DNA of 64,000 nucleotides, taken from contig CAJTEA010000003.1 of the NCBI GenBank assembly GCA_910575265.1, forward strand, positions 186,001 to 250,000. Reading direction: 5' to 3'. Source of the stretch: Oscillospiraceae bacterium. GTDB lineage: Bacteria > Bacillota > Clostridia > Oscillospirales > Oscillospiraceae. Positions 25,174 through 34,072 of this stretch are shown piece after piece. The position numbers and the translations under genes were made by a program. The number at the start of each line of letters is the position of its first letter. Position 1 is the stretch's first letter. The notes beneath the pieces are model-generated. The model saw only the letters and a program-made list of their open reading frames with translations, was not told the origin of the DNA and did not search any database.

Positions 25174-26781
25174 TTGTCAAAATACGAGGCTGAAATCAAG
25201 CGCCGGCGCACCTTCGCCATTATCTCCCACCCGGACGCGGGCAAGACCACCCTGACGGAGAAGTTCCTGCTCTACGGCGGGGCCATCGCCCAGGCGGGGC
25301 AGGTGAAGGGGAAGAAGAACACCCGGGCGGCCACGTCGGACTGGATGGAGATTGAGAAGCAGAGGGGTATTTCGGTAACTTCCTCGGTGATGCAGTTCCA
25401 GTACGAGGGCTTCTGCGTCAACATTCTGGACACCCCCGGCCACCAGGACTTCTCTGAGGACACCTACCGCACCCTGATGGCGGCGGACAGCGCGGTGATG
25501 GTGATCGATGGGGCCAAGGGCGTGGAGGCTCAGACCCGAAAGCTGTTCAAGGTGTGCGCCATGCGGGACATCCCTATCTTCACCTTTATCAACAAGATGG
25601 ACCGGGAGTCCCGGGACCCCTTTGAGCTGTGCGAGGAGCTGGAGCATGAGCTGGGCATCGATACCTACGCCATGAACTGGCCCATCGGCTGCGGCAAGGA
25701 GTTCATGGGGGTGTATGACCGGCGGAACCGGAAGGTGATCCACTTCACCTCCAACACCAACGCCAAAGCGGCCACCGCCACCCAGATCGAGCCGGATGAC
25801 CCCGCCCTGGGCGAGCTGATCGGCGCGGGGAAGCGGGACCAGCTTGTGGACGAGATCGAGCTGCTGGACGGCGCGTCCTGCGACTTTGATTTGGACCGGG
25901 TGCGTCACGGCAAGCTGTCCCCGGTGTTTTTCGGGTCCGCTTTGACCAACTTCGGTGTGGAGCCCTTTCTGGAGGAGTTTTTGAGCATGACCACCGCCCC
26001 TCTGGCCCGGAAGGCGGGGGACGAGATAGTGGACGCCTTCGACGATGACTTCTCCGCCTTTGTGTTCAAGATTCAGGCCAATATGAACAAGGCCCACCGG
26101 GACCGCGTCGCCTTTATGCGGGTGGTGTCCGGCAGGTTTGACGCGGACAAGGAGGTCTACCACCTCCAGGGCGGGAAAAAGATCCGCCTGTCCCGGCCCC
26201 AGCAGCTGATGGCCGCGGAGCGGGAGATCATCGAGGAGGCCTACGCCGGGGATATTATCGGTGTGTTCGACCCCGGCATCTTCTCCATCGGGGACACCCT
26301 GTGCGCTCCAGGGAAAAAGTTCGCCTTTGACCCCATCCCAACCTTTGCCCCGGAGCACTTTCAGCGCGTCCGCTCCATCGACACCATGAAGCGCAAACAG
26401 TTCCTCAAGGGCGTGGAACAGATCGCCCAGGAGGGGGCCATTCAGATGTTCAAGACCCCCTATTCCGGCATGGAGGAAGTGATTGTGGGCGTGGTGGGCA
26501 CCCTTCAGTTCGATGTGCTGGAGTACCGCCTGCGCTCGGAGTACAACGTGGAGCTGTACAAGGAGGGGCTGCCCTTTGAGTACCTGCGGTGGATTGTCAA
26601 AACGGACGAGGAGGCCCCGCCCCTGAAGGAGGAGGACCTGCTGCTGCCCAACGACGCCAAGCTGGTGGAGGACTACAAGGGCAACCAGCTGCTGCTCTTC
26701 GCCTCTCAGTGGTCCATCCAATGGGTCACCGACCGGAACAAGGACCTGAAGCTGGCCGAGTTCGGCGAGGCAAAGTTTTAA
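25174..26781 (+). CDS. prfC: Peptide chain release factor 3
   Basis: The 535-residue translational GTPase begins MSKYEAEIKRRRTFAIISHPDAG, with G1 SHPDAGKTTLTEK, G3 DTPGHQDFSEDTYR and G4 NKMD, all as in RF3 rather than EF-G. RF3 recycles RF1/RF2 after peptide release. The start codon is TTG, with GGGAG upstream; no ATG near the conserved N-terminus is available. It is monocistronic. Confidence 0.96.
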   Translation: MSKYEAEIKRRRTFAIISHPDAGKTTLTEKFLLYGGAIAQAGQVKGKKNTRAATSDWMEIEKQRGISVTSSVMQFQYEGFCVNILDTPGHQDFSEDTYRTLMAADSAVMVIDGAKGVEAQTRKLFKVCAMRDIPIFTFINKMDRESRDPFELCEELEHELGIDTYAMNWPIGCGKEFMGVYDRRNRKVIHFTSNTNAKAATATQIEPDDPALGELIGAGKRDQLVDEIELLDGASCDFDLDRVRHGKLSPVFFGSALTNFGVEPFLEEFLSMTTAPLARKAGDEIVDAFDDDFSAFVFKIQANMNKAHRDRVAFMRVVSGRFDADKEVYHLQGGKKIRLSRPQQLMAAEREIIEEAYAGDIIGVFDPGIFSIGDTLCAPGKKFAFDPIPTFAPEHFQRVRSIDTMKRKQFLKGVEQIAQEGAIQMFKTPYSGMEEVIVGVVGTLQFDVLEYRLRSEYNVELYKEGLPFEYLRWIVKTDEEAPPLKEEDLLLPNDAKLVEDYKGNQLLLFASQWSIQWVTDRNKDLKLAEFGEAKF

Positions 26782-26893
26782 GAGCCTGTATTCACAGGAG
26801 GCTGAGCCGCGTGGTCATAGATATCCCGGAGCGTGAAAAATCTGCCGCTGAACCAGCGTATAGGCGGTTTCCGGCCTTCCCTTTGAATCCCAT

Positions 26894-26939
26894 AACAAAC
26901 GGCGCTATGCTCCCGACAGGGGGCATAGCGCCGTTTGTT
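26894..26939. repeat. 17-bp perfect inverted repeat in a gene-free gap
   Basis: Arms 26894-26910 and 26923-26939 pair over 17 bp around a 12-nt loop. T-tracts are weak on both strands. It could end prfC transcripts, or it could be one copy of a dispersed palindromic repeat. The rest of 26782-26996 shows no convincing gene. Confidence 0.5.
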
Positions 26940-26996
26940 GTCAGCAACCCATTTCATGACCCGCATGTAGTTCCTTACCATCTGGCGGGGCCGTTT

Positions 26997-27347
26997 TTAC
27001 TGCTCCTTGGGGGGAAACACGATGCCGCCTACGCTGATGTTGACGGCGGCGACCTCCAGGCCGGTCATGGATTCGATGGCATTTTTGACCGCCTCCTGGA
27101 CGGCCTTGCCCATCTCGGGGATCGTGTGGCCGTAGGCCATGAGGACGGACATGGTGACTACCACCTTCTCCTCCTCCAGCTTGATATGAATGCCCTTAGT
27201 GGCGTTCTTTTTGCTCGGGTTGGTCAGACTGCTGACCCCCTCCACCTCCAGCGCGGCGGCGGCGGAGATGGCCGCCAGGACCTCCTCGGAGATATGGATG
27301 TTGCCCAGCTCGTCAGAGCGGGAGACGTAATCTTTGCTTTCGCCCAT
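26997..27347 (-). CDS. Asp23/Gls24-family envelope stress protein (YqhY-like)
   Basis: The 116-residue protein matches the family: GNIHISEEVLAAISAAAALEVEGVSSL, a beta-rich middle KGIHIKLEEEKVVVTMSVLMAYGHTIPEM, and the ending VNISVGGIVF. Members are linked to envelope stress and fatty acid metabolism. In Bacillus the relative yqhY also lies close to spoIIIA. AGGAG precedes the ATG, and it has its own promoter. Confidence 0.9.
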   Translation of the reverse strand: MGESKDYVSRSDELGNIHISEEVLAAISAAAALEVEGVSSLTNPSKKNATKGIHIKLEEEKVVVTMSVLMAYGHTIPEMGKAVQEAVKNAIESMTGLEVAAVNISVGGIVFPPKEQ

Positions 27348-27388
27348 GTGATACCACTCCTGTTCCCAGTTTTGAAACGGTCACCGTT

Positions 27389-27417
27389 ATTTTACCACAC
27401 TTTTATCCGTTTGACAA
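27389..27417 (-). promoter_or_regulatory. Promoter of the Asp23-family gene
   Basis: On the minus strand TTGTCA, a 17-nt spacer and TAAAAT. Confidence 0.7.
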
Positions 27418-27435
27418 CCGCGCAGGAGAAAAACT

Positions 27436-28065
27436 TCACTCCACTTCAATGATGGTAATCTGATCGGCGGTAAAGCCGGCGGTCTGGTTGACCACATCCA
27501 CGATTTTGGCGGTGTCCGACGCGGTCAGCCCGCCCTCGGGGGCGGAGACAGCCAGAGACAGGGCGTCCTCCCCGATAAAGGCCACACAGTCGGTATAGCC
27601 CTTGGCGATCACCAGATTCTCAATCTGGGCCTCGGTGACGGTGTAGTCCGCCATGGTCTGGATGTTGTCGTTGAGCTGTTCCTTCACCGCGTCGTCGGCG
27701 TCCTCCCGGGCGGCGGCGTCCTGGAGCAGGGACAGGGCGCTGTCCCGGGCCTGCTGCCGGTTGAGCCGGGCGGTGGCGAAATAGGCGCTGCCGCTCCCGC
27801 CGGACTGAGTATCGCCGGTGGTCTGAGCGTCCCCGTCGCCGTCCTCCAGCACGGAGATAGGCGCGGAGCTGTCCCCGTTCACCAGCGGATCGTCCGTCTT
27901 TCCCCCCACCATGGCCGACTGCCCCAGGGTTTTGCCCGCGTCGGTGTCCGCGTCCTTGCCGTAGCTCCAGTTCAGATACACCGCCGCGCACACAAACAGC
28001 GCGATTGCCGCCACCACCGCGTTCCGCTTCCACAGCTGGGACCAGTCCGCTTTCTTCGTTCTCAT
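27436..28065 (-). CDS. spoIIIAH: Stage III sporulation protein AH
   Basis: The 209-residue protein has one N-terminal membrane span (NAVVAAIALFVCAAVYLNW) and a C-terminal YscJ/FliF-like ring-building domain (about 120-209, with LVIAKGYTDCVAFIGEDALSLAVSAP). A low-complexity linker lies between. SpoIIIAH sits in the mother-cell membrane and binds SpoIIQ across the intermembrane space, forming the feeding-tube channel. It is the last gene of the spoIIIA operon, 25 nt after spoIIIAG. Confidence 0.93.
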   Translation of the reverse strand: MRTKKADWSQLWKRNAVVAAIALFVCAAVYLNWSYGKDADTDAGKTLGQSAMVGGKTDDPLVNGDSSAPISVLEDGDGDAQTTGDTQSGGSGSAYFATARLNRQQARDSALSLLQDAAAREDADDAVKEQLNDNIQTMADYTVTEAQIENLVIAKGYTDCVAFIGEDALSLAVSAPEGGLTASDTAKIVDVVNQTAGFTADQITIIEVE

Positions 28066-28090
28066 GTTAATTCCTCCTTATATGATTTGA

Positions 28091-28603
28091 TTACCCGCCT
28101 TGACATACCGATATCCGATCCGACCCCAGCCCGGTGAGGGCGGAAACCGCCTCAATGAGCTTCAGCCGGGTGGCGGCGTCCCCTCCGCCGGGGCAGACGA
28201 CAAGCGCCCCCCGGAACTGCGGGGCCACCGTCTGGAGGGGGACCACCTCCTGAGCGCCGGAGCCCTTTCCCACGGTGACCACCGTGTTGGAGCTGCCGCC
28301 GCCGCTGTCCCTGTCCTGGTTCCGGGCCAGCACCTGACGGCTGCCGCCGTCCAGGGTTAGGACCACCCGCGTATCCCCCGCCCCCTCCACCTGGGAGAGG
28401 ACGCGCTCCAGCTTAGCCTCAAACGCGTCCAGGTCAAAGGACGCCCCCTCCGCCTGGGTTGGGGTGTCCTCCCCGGGACTGTCCCGCCCGCCGGTGGGCA
28501 GAAGCAGGAGCGCCGCTCCCACCGCGATCACCAGCAGCACGTATGAATAGCTTCCCAGCGCCCCCTTCCATCTCCGCGCCGCTTCGGGCCACTTCCATTT
28601 CAC
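28091..28603 (-). CDS. spoIIIAG: Stage III sporulation protein AG
   Basis: The 170-residue protein has one N-terminal span (SYSYVLLVIAVGAALLLL) and an exported ring-building domain; FEAKLERVLSQVEGAGDTRVVLTLD and VVPLQTVAPQFRGALVVCPGG are typical. The GTG start overlaps the spoIIIAF stop (GTGA), which implies translational coupling. SpoIIIAG forms a large ring of the mother cell-forespore channel. Confidence 0.93.
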   Translation of the reverse strand: MKWKWPEAARRWKGALGSYSYVLLVIAVGAALLLLPTGGRDSPGEDTPTQAEGASFDLDAFEAKLERVLSQVEGAGDTRVVLTLDGGSRQVLARNQDRDSGGGSSNTVVTVGKGSGAQEVVPLQTVAPQFRGALVVCPGGGDAATRLKLIEAVSALTGLGSDRISVCQGG

Positions 28604-29097
28604 CGCGCTTCCTCCTCATTAATGTAAATCTGCGACTGTGCCGGGATGCCCAGATCCTCGGAAAGGACCTGGCTCAGCCGGTCCTGAGCGCCGACCGTCC
28701 AGGACCCGGTTACCTCCGCCCGGACGGGGAGGTACAGGCCCTCCTCCGTCTCCCGACACTCCACCCGGGCTGAGCAGGTCAGACCAAGCCGCGTCGCCTT
28801 GTCCACAATATATGCGGCGTATTTCTGTTCTATGATGGTTTTCATTTGACTGTTTACCGTTTCCCGCAGCTCAGCCTCCTGTCCGCTTACGTCGGCCATG
28901 AAGCTGTCCAGCCACCGCTGTCCAGCCTCCACGTCCAGCTCCGTCAGGGGGGACAGAACCGCCGCCAGCAGCACCAGGCCACACACCAGCCGCCCCACCC
29001 GTTTCACCCCGCCCTGGGGCATGAGGGCTCCGGCCACGGCGCACAGGAGAGAGACGGAAATCACCGCCAGCAGCCAGCTCCTCACCGCCCCGATCAT
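28600..29097 (-). CDS. spoIIIAF: Stage III sporulation protein AF
   Basis: The 165-residue protein has two N-terminal spans (WLLAVISVSLLCAVAGALMP and VGRLVCGLVLLAAVLSPL) and a soluble C-terminal ring-like domain. The ATG at 29097 overlaps the spoIIIAE stop; the upstream extension of the frame lies inside spoIIIAE and is not used. It is a membrane component of the SpoIIIA channel. Confidence 0.9.
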   Translation of the reverse strand: MIGAVRSWLLAVISVSLLCAVAGALMPQGGVKRVGRLVCGLVLLAAVLSPLTELDVEAGQRWLDSFMADVSGQEAELRETVNSQMKTIIEQKYAAYIVDKATRLGLTCSARVECRETEEGLYLPVRAEVTGSWTVGAQDRLSQVLSEDLGIPAQSQIYINEEEAR

Positions 29098-30155
29098 GAC
29101 ATCACCGCCCCGATGGCGGACACCAGGCTGACCAGCAGCACCAGCGCCCCCGCCCCTGTCATGCCCAGCACCAGCCCGAAGGCGGAGCCGATGGCGTCGA
29201 TGAGGGCGGACAGCTTGGGCTGGGCGACCGTGGCGCACAGGGCCGCCGCCATCTTATACACCAGATATTGCAGCCCCAGCCGAAGGAAGGGCGTCAGGCA
29301 GATGGCCAGCACCACCAGCAGTCCCGCCACCCCCACGGTGCCCCGCAGGACTCCCGCTCCGGCCAGAACCGTCTCGGAGGCGTCGGCCAGAATGCCGCCT
29401 ACCACCGGGATCGCTCTTGAGATGGCCAGCTTGGCCGCCTTGATGGCGGCGGCGTCCACGCTGCCCGCGATGGCCCCGCTGGCTGTGAGGTAGCCCACAA
29501 AGGCCAGCAGGAGGGCGGTGAGCAGGATGGTCACCGCGCTTTTCAGCAGCTCCGACACCTTTTTCAGGCCGGGGTTGTCCACCGCCGCCTGGGCGCAGTT
29601 TACCGCCACATAGGCGTATACCAGCGGCACCAGAAGCCGGTCCATGACGATGAGGAGCAGCTGGGAAAACAGCACCGTTGCCCCCTGCCGCGCCGCCGCC
29701 CCGGCCACAGAGCCGGTGGCCGCTGTCAGCACCGCTATGGCGGGCAGGAGGATAGAGGAAAAATCCTCCATCTTTCCCAGCGTGTCCCGGCCCAGACCGA
29801 TCATCGCGGCCATATCCGTCATAGTCAGGGCGGTGATGGCCAGCGCCCCGGCGATGGTCACCGCCGGAAGGCCGTCACCGCCCTCCGCCCGGGCGCTCTC
29901 CGCCAGGGAGCATAGCAGCACCACCGCGACCAGCTTCAGGGCGGTGGAGAGGCTTGTCCGAAGGAGGCCTCCAATCTGTCCCAGCGCGTCGGCGAAAAGG
30001 TTGGACAGCCCTTGATCCAGAGAGGGGTCCTGCCCCACGCCGTAGCCCTCCGCCTGCTCCCAAACCTCATCCAGGCCGGGGACCTCCAGCTCCGCGCCCA
30101 GCGCCGGGACGGCGCACAGGAGGGCCAGGGCGCAAACAATCAGCACCTGTCTCAT
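29094..30155 (-). CDS. spoIIIAE: Stage III sporulation protein AE
   Basis: The 353-residue protein has a signal peptide (MRQVLIVCALALLCAVPALGAE) and about seven further hydrophobic segments, as in SpoIIIAE, a polytopic component of the SpoIIIA-SpoIIQ channel with permease-like character. The ATG at 30155 overlaps the spoIIIAD stop (ATGA). Conserved stretches include LSTALKLVAVVLLCSLAES and AISRAIPVVGGILADASETVL. Confidence 0.93.
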   Translation of the reverse strand: MRQVLIVCALALLCAVPALGAELEVPGLDEVWEQAEGYGVGQDPSLDQGLSNLFADALGQIGGLLRTSLSTALKLVAVVLLCSLAESARAEGGDGLPAVTIAGALAITALTMTDMAAMIGLGRDTLGKMEDFSSILLPAIAVLTAATGSVAGAAARQGATVLFSQLLLIVMDRLLVPLVYAYVAVNCAQAAVDNPGLKKVSELLKSAVTILLTALLLAFVGYLTASGAIAGSVDAAAIKAAKLAISRAIPVVGGILADASETVLAGAGVLRGTVGVAGLLVVLAICLTPFLRLGLQYLVYKMAAALCATVAQPKLSALIDAIGSAFGLVLGMTGAGALVLLVSLVSAIGAVMS

Positions 30156-30541
30156 ACCAGCAGTTCCCCCATCAGCTGAGCCACCGCCCGGACCAGAGGG
30201 AGGGCCACCAGCAGCGCCAGCACCGACCCCGCCGTTTCCACAAAGGCGGCTGCGCCGCCCTCTCCCGCCGAGCGGCAGATTTCCACCGTCAGCTTGGTGA
30301 GGATGGACAGGGCCACCGTTTTGATCACCGGCTCCAGCAGCACCTCGGAGATGCCGGCCTGCTGGGCCAGCTCCTTCATCAGGGCCACCACCGCGCCCAG
30401 GCCGTTGGCCACAAGGGCCAGCATCCACAGTCCGGCGGCCAGAACCAGCAGCAAGGCCAGTTCCGGGGTGTTCTTCTTCAGCACCGCGCTGAGCACCACC
30501 GCCGTCACCCCCACGGCGGTCAGCTTTACCATGGCCTCCAT
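30152..30541 (-). CDS. spoIIIAD: Stage III sporulation protein AD
   Basis: The 129-residue membrane protein has three to four spans and the conserved cytosolic-face segment ISEVLLEPVIKTVALSILTKLTVEICRSAGE. I chose the ATG at 30541, which overlaps the spoIIIAC stop as TGATG; a GTG one codon earlier is possible. It is part of the SpoIIIA export channel. Confidence 0.9.
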   Translation of the reverse strand: MEAMVKLTAVGVTAVVLSAVLKKNTPELALLLVLAAGLWMLALVANGLGAVVALMKELAQQAGISEVLLEPVIKTVALSILTKLTVEICRSAGEGGAAAFVETAGSVLALLVALPLVRAVAQLMGELLV

Positions 30542-30735
30542 CACAGCCCGAACAGGTCCTTCACCAGGTCAAACAGGCTGGCAATCTCCTGGACCACCAT
30601 CATCAGCACCACCACCAGCCCCGCCAGGGTGGTCATCATCGCCTGCTCGTCCCGGCCGGCCCGGCTGAGCACCTGGTTCAGCACCGCGACTAAAATGCCA
30701 ATGGCGGCGATTTTGAAAATCAGATCCACTTCCAT
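30541..30735 (-). CDS. spoIIIAC: Stage III sporulation protein AC
   Basis: The 64-residue protein has two spans (LIFKIAAIGILVAVLNQVL and MTTLAGLVVVLMMVVQEI), matching SpoIIIAC in length and pattern. The ATG at 30735 has a modest GCAGG site. It lies 35 nt after spoIIIAB and overlaps spoIIIAD. Confidence 0.9.
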   Translation of the reverse strand: MEVDLIFKIAAIGILVAVLNQVLSRAGRDEQAMMTTLAGLVVVLMMVVQEIASLFDLVKDLFGL

Positions 30736-30770
30736 ATGTAAAACCTGCTTTCTTTCGTGATCGTATCATA

Positions 30771-31280
30771 TTACAGCAGCAAAATTACGAGAAACGCCCC
30801 GCCGGACAGCCCAAGGGCCTGGTAGACCCGCCCCCGGCGGCGGCTGTCCTCCTCCAGCCCGGCGGCCAGCTCCTCCAGGCGGCGGCGGGCGGCGGACAGC
30901 GCTTCCAGCTGCCGCGGTCCGGCGTACCGCCCCAGCGTGTCCCCCAGAGGGGCCAGAATGGCCTGTCCTTCTTGCCCCAGCCCAGTGAGCTGGCCGGTCA
31001 GCCGCCGCCAGAGGGCGGAAAAGCTCTCCCGCGCCAGGTTGTCCATGCCCCGGGCACAGCCTCGGAACAGCTCTTTGGCCGGACCCTGGCTGTGGGCCTC
31101 TCCCTGGGCCAGCAGCCGGGGCAGAGGCGGACTGTTCAGTTCCAGTTCCCGCTCCAGAACAGACAGCCCGTGGGCCATCTCCCGAATGGCCCGCACCTGT
31201 TTCCGCAATCCGGACGCGGCCTGAAAGCCCAGCCAGGCCGCTCCCGCCGCCACCAGGACGGCTCCTGTCAAACGTATCAT
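30771..31280 (-). CDS. spoIIIAB: Stage III sporulation protein AB
   Basis: The 169-residue protein has an N-terminal span (TGAVLVAAGAAWLGFQAA), a helical cytosolic body resembling GspF-type secretion proteins, and a C-terminal span (GLSGGAFLVILLL). The ATG at 31280 overlaps the spoIIIAA stop. It probably anchors the SpoIIIAA ATPase at the membrane. Confidence 0.88.
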   Translation of the reverse strand: MIRLTGAVLVAAGAAWLGFQAASGLRKQVRAIREMAHGLSVLERELELNSPPLPRLLAQGEAHSQGPAKELFRGCARGMDNLARESFSALWRRLTGQLTGLGQEGQAILAPLGDTLGRYAGPRQLEALSAARRRLEELAAGLEEDSRRRGRVYQALGLSGGAFLVILLL

Positions 31281-32191
31281 GTTCTCAGCTCCTCCACCGT
31301 GTAAACGTACCGTTCCCCCTCCCGCCGGATTTGCGCCAGAAAGCGGAACAGTTTTTCCTCCAAAAGCGGACGGTACATGGGCCGGCGCTCCAGGCCGGTC
31401 CGGCCCTCTCCGTGGGCGGTGGCCAGCAGGGTGACACCGCACCCGGCCGCTGTAATCAGCGCCTGGACGTCCTCCGGGGCGGTGATCTCATCCACCGCCA
31501 GCACCTGGGGGTTCATGGCCCGCAGCAGGAGCATCAGTCCCTGGGCCTTGGGACAGCCCTCCGCCACGTCGGTGCGCCGGCCCACCTCCAGCTGGGGCCG
31601 GCCATTGTACAGCGCGGCGATCTCCCCCCGCTCGTCGGCCAGCGACACCCGGAGGGGAGTACAGCCCTCCCCCTGGGACACCGAGCGGATCAGATCCCGG
31701 AGCAGCGTGGTTTTTCCCAGTCCGGGGGGAGCCAGAATCAGCGTGTCGGCCAGCCGCCCGCCAGGGCACAGCCTGTCCAGCACCGGGGCGGCCGCCCCCT
31801 TTACCTGCCGGGCCACGCGCAGATTGGCGGAGGACAAGGCCCGCAGGGCATGTATCTCCCCCTCCCGCGAAACGGCGGTCCCGCACAGCCCGATCCGGTG
31901 CCCTCCCTCCATGGTGAGGTAGCCCCGGCGTACCTGGTCCAAAACCGTATGGAGGGACGCATGGCTGGCGATTTCCACCAGCTGCTCCAGCTCCTCCTCC
32001 TCCACCGGAGGGCCGCCCAAAGAGCGTTCCTCCCCCTCCAGCAGCGCGGTCATGGGCCAGCCCACCCGCAGGCGCAGCTCTTCCGCCCTGCTCTGTTCCT
32101 GTTCCGGCAGGGAGAGCGCCTCCCGCCGCAGACGCGGAGGCAGAGCCCGCGCCGCCTGGACATAGCTCTCTGACCCGTTCATTTGTGTCAT
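31277..32191 (-). CDS. spoIIIAA: Stage III sporulation protein AA, secretion-type ATPase
   Basis: The 304-residue soluble ATPase has Walker A APPGLGKTTLLRDLIR, an aspartate-box-like DERGEIAALYNG and Walker B QVLAVDEI, resembling GspE/VirB11-type motors. It powers the SpoIIIA-SpoIIQ channel needed for late forespore gene expression. The start is uncertain among a GTG at 32200 and ATGs at 32191 and 32182; I prefer 32191. It is the first gene of the eight-gene operon. Confidence 0.93.
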   Translation of the reverse strand: MTQMNGSESYVQAARALPPRLRREALSLPEQEQSRAEELRLRVGWPMTALLEGEERSLGGPPVEEEELEQLVEIASHASLHTVLDQVRRGYLTMEGGHRIGLCGTAVSREGEIHALRALSSANLRVARQVKGAAAPVLDRLCPGGRLADTLILAPPGLGKTTLLRDLIRSVSQGEGCTPLRVSLADERGEIAALYNGRPQLEVGRRTDVAEGCPKAQGLMLLLRAMNPQVLAVDEITAPEDVQALITAAGCGVTLLATAHGEGRTGLERRPMYRPLLEEKLFRFLAQIRREGERYVYTVEELRT

Positions 32192-32213
32192 ACCGATCAC
32201 CAGCCTTCACCCT

Positions 32214-32243
32214 ATCCTATGTGGACAGGTCCAGGGATATGAC
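32214..32243 (-). promoter_or_regulatory. Sigma-E-like promoter of the spoIIIA operon
   Basis: On the minus strand GTCATAT (32243-32237) is followed by 15 nt and CATAGGAT (32221-32214). This resembles the sigma-E pattern KMATATT-N14/15-CATACAHT. It lies about 25 nt before the start codon, and spoIIIA is a known sigma-E regulon member in Bacillus. No sigma-A promoter is evident here. Confidence 0.6.
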
Positions 32244-32275
32244 CGGGAAGCGGTCTTTTTCTTCCTCACAGATCC

Positions 32276-32304
32276 TTGTATTTTTCTATAAAATATCGTA
32301 TGAT
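32276..32304 (+). promoter_or_regulatory. Promoter of the uridine-kinase-like gene
   Basis: TTGTAT, a 17-nt spacer and TATGAT, 45 nt before the ATG. Confidence 0.55.
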
Positions 32305-32348
32305 AAAAAAGAAACGGCGGAGCCGACATGAATAAAGGAGGTCATCCT

Positions 32349-34019
32349 ATGGAAGAAACAAGAATGGTAACGGTCACGGTAGACGGCGAGTCGTATTCCT
32401 ATCCCCGCGGAACGCCTTACCGTGCCGTCGCGGCGGATTTTCAGGCCCGGTTTCCCTGTGACATTCTGCTGGTCAACCGGGACGGAAAGCTCTGCGAGCT
32501 GCACAAGGTTCTGGACCGGGACTGCTCCCTGAAGATGGTCACCGCCCAGGACAAGCCCGGAATCCAGACCTATGAGCGCAGCGCGGTCTTTCTGCTGCTG
32601 AAGGCCTTTTACGACGTGGTGGGCCCGGAGCGTGTGGAGCGTATTTCGGTGGAGTACTCCCTCAGCAGCGCCCTTTTCCTCCTGACCCGGGGCAGTTTCA
32701 CGCTGGACCAGGCTCTGCTGGACCAGGTGGAGGCCCGGATGCGGGAGCTGTCCGCCGCGGCGCTGCCCATTGAGAAGCGGTCTATCAGCACCGACGACGC
32801 CATCGACCTGTTCCGCCAGGCCGGGATGGTCCACAAGGCCGATCTGCTCAGCTTTCGGATCAACTCCCGGGTCAATATCTACTCCCTGGACGGCTTTGTG
32901 AACTACTTCTATGGCTATATGGTGCCGGATACCAGCTATGTCCGGTGCTTCGGCCTGGAGCTGTTTGAAAACGGCTTTGTTCTGCGCCTGCCCACCCAAG
33001 GGGATCCCAATCAGCTGGGAGAGTTCCGGCCCTCGAAAAAGGTCTTTTGGGAGCTGTATGAATCCTCTCTGCGCGCGCGGGCGCTAGACGTATCCAGCGT
33101 GGCGGAGCTGAACACCGCCGTGTCCCAGGGCAATACCACCCCGCTGATTCTGGCCTATGAGGCTATGATGGAGAAGAAGATCGGCGACATCGCCGCCGAA
33201 ATCGCCGGACGGAAGGAGGTCCGGTTCGTCATGATCGCGGGGCCCTCCTCCTCCGGCAAAACCACCTTCTCCCACCGGCTGTCCACCCAGCTGCGGGCCC
33301 ATGGCCTGCGGCCCCACGCCATCGCCACCGACAACTATTTCAAAAACCGGGAGGACACCCCCCGGGACGAGAACGGCAACTACGACTTCGAGGGCCTGGA
33401 CGCTATGGACGTGGAACAGTTCAACACGGATATGAGCCGTCTGCTGAGGGGCGAGACGGTGGAGCTGCCCACCTACAACTTTAAAAAGGGAGCCCGGGAG
33501 TATACCGGGAATTTCCTCAAGCTGGAGGAAGGAGACGTGCTGGTGATTGAGGGTATCCACTGCCTCAATGACCGCTTCACCCACTCTCTGCCCAAGGAGA
33601 GCAAATACCGCGTCTATATCAGCTGCCTGACCACCCTGAACATCGACGACCACAACCGCATTCCCACCACCGACGCCCGCCTGCTGCGGCGGATCGAACG
33701 GGACGCCCGAACCCGGGGCTACAGCGCCCAGGCCACCATCCAGATGTGGCCCTCTGTCCGGCGGGGGGAAGAGAACAACATCTTCCCATTCCAGGACAGC
33801 GCGGACGTGATTTTCAACTCGGCCCTGATTTATGAGACCGCTCTGCTCAAGCCCTATGTGCAGCCTCTGCTTTTCGGAGTCCCCCGGGACAGCGAGGAGT
33901 ATATCGAAGCCAAGCGGCTGCTGAAGTTCCTGAACTATTTCCTTCCCATCCCCGCTGACAACGTGCCTACCACTTCCCTCATGCGGGAATTCATTGGCGG
34001 AGGCATCTACCACGCCTGA
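32349..34019 (+). CDS. TGS-domain protein with uridine kinase-like P-loop domain
   Basis: The 556-residue cytosolic protein has an N-terminal TGS/ubiquitin-like domain (MVTVTVDGESYSYPRGTPYRAVA) and a middle region resembling the threonyl-tRNA synthetase second additional domain. The C-terminal kinase (about 285-480) has Walker A MIAGPSSSGKTTFSHRL and DDHNRIPTTDARLLRRIERDA. This architecture is common in Clostridia, where it is annotated as nucleoside or uridine kinase; the true substrate has not been settled. AAAGGAGG lies 7 nt before the ATG at 32349. It is divergent from spoIIIA. Confidence 0.85.
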   Translation: MEETRMVTVTVDGESYSYPRGTPYRAVAADFQARFPCDILLVNRDGKLCELHKVLDRDCSLKMVTAQDKPGIQTYERSAVFLLLKAFYDVVGPERVERISVEYSLSSALFLLTRGSFTLDQALLDQVEARMRELSAAALPIEKRSISTDDAIDLFRQAGMVHKADLLSFRINSRVNIYSLDGFVNYFYGYMVPDTSYVRCFGLELFENGFVLRLPTQGDPNQLGEFRPSKKVFWELYESSLRARALDVSSVAELNTAVSQGNTTPLILAYEAMMEKKIGDIAAEIAGRKEVRFVMIAGPSSSGKTTFSHRLSTQLRAHGLRPHAIATDNYFKNREDTPRDENGNYDFEGLDAMDVEQFNTDMSRLLRGETVELPTYNFKKGAREYTGNFLKLEEGDVLVIEGIHCLNDRFTHSLPKESKYRVYISCLTTLNIDDHNRIPTTDARLLRRIERDARTRGYSAQATIQMWPSVRRGEENNIFPFQDSADVIFNSALIYETALLKPYVQPLLFGVPRDSEEYIEAKRLLKFLNYFLPIPADNVPTTSLMREFIGGGIYHA

Positions 34020-34026
34020 CAGGACA

Positions 34027-34072
34027 GCGCCGCGCTCCCGGACCTTTTGCCGGAGGCGCGGCGCCCTTCTTT
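34027..34072 (+). terminator. Terminator of the kinase-like gene
   Basis: GCGCCGCGC (34027-34035) pairs with GCGCGGCGC (34056-34064), with an inner CCGG pairing, followed by CCTTCTTT. Confidence 0.7.

Noticed and set aside
24857..25180. 107-codon minus-strand frame between pyrE and prfC
   Set aside because: It covers the promoters of both flanking genes and overlaps the prfC start; no recognisable domain and no good start site.
26778..26981. 67-codon minus-strand frame in the gap after prfC
   Set aside because: It is built around the 17-bp palindrome and has no ribosome binding site; more likely repeat-derived.
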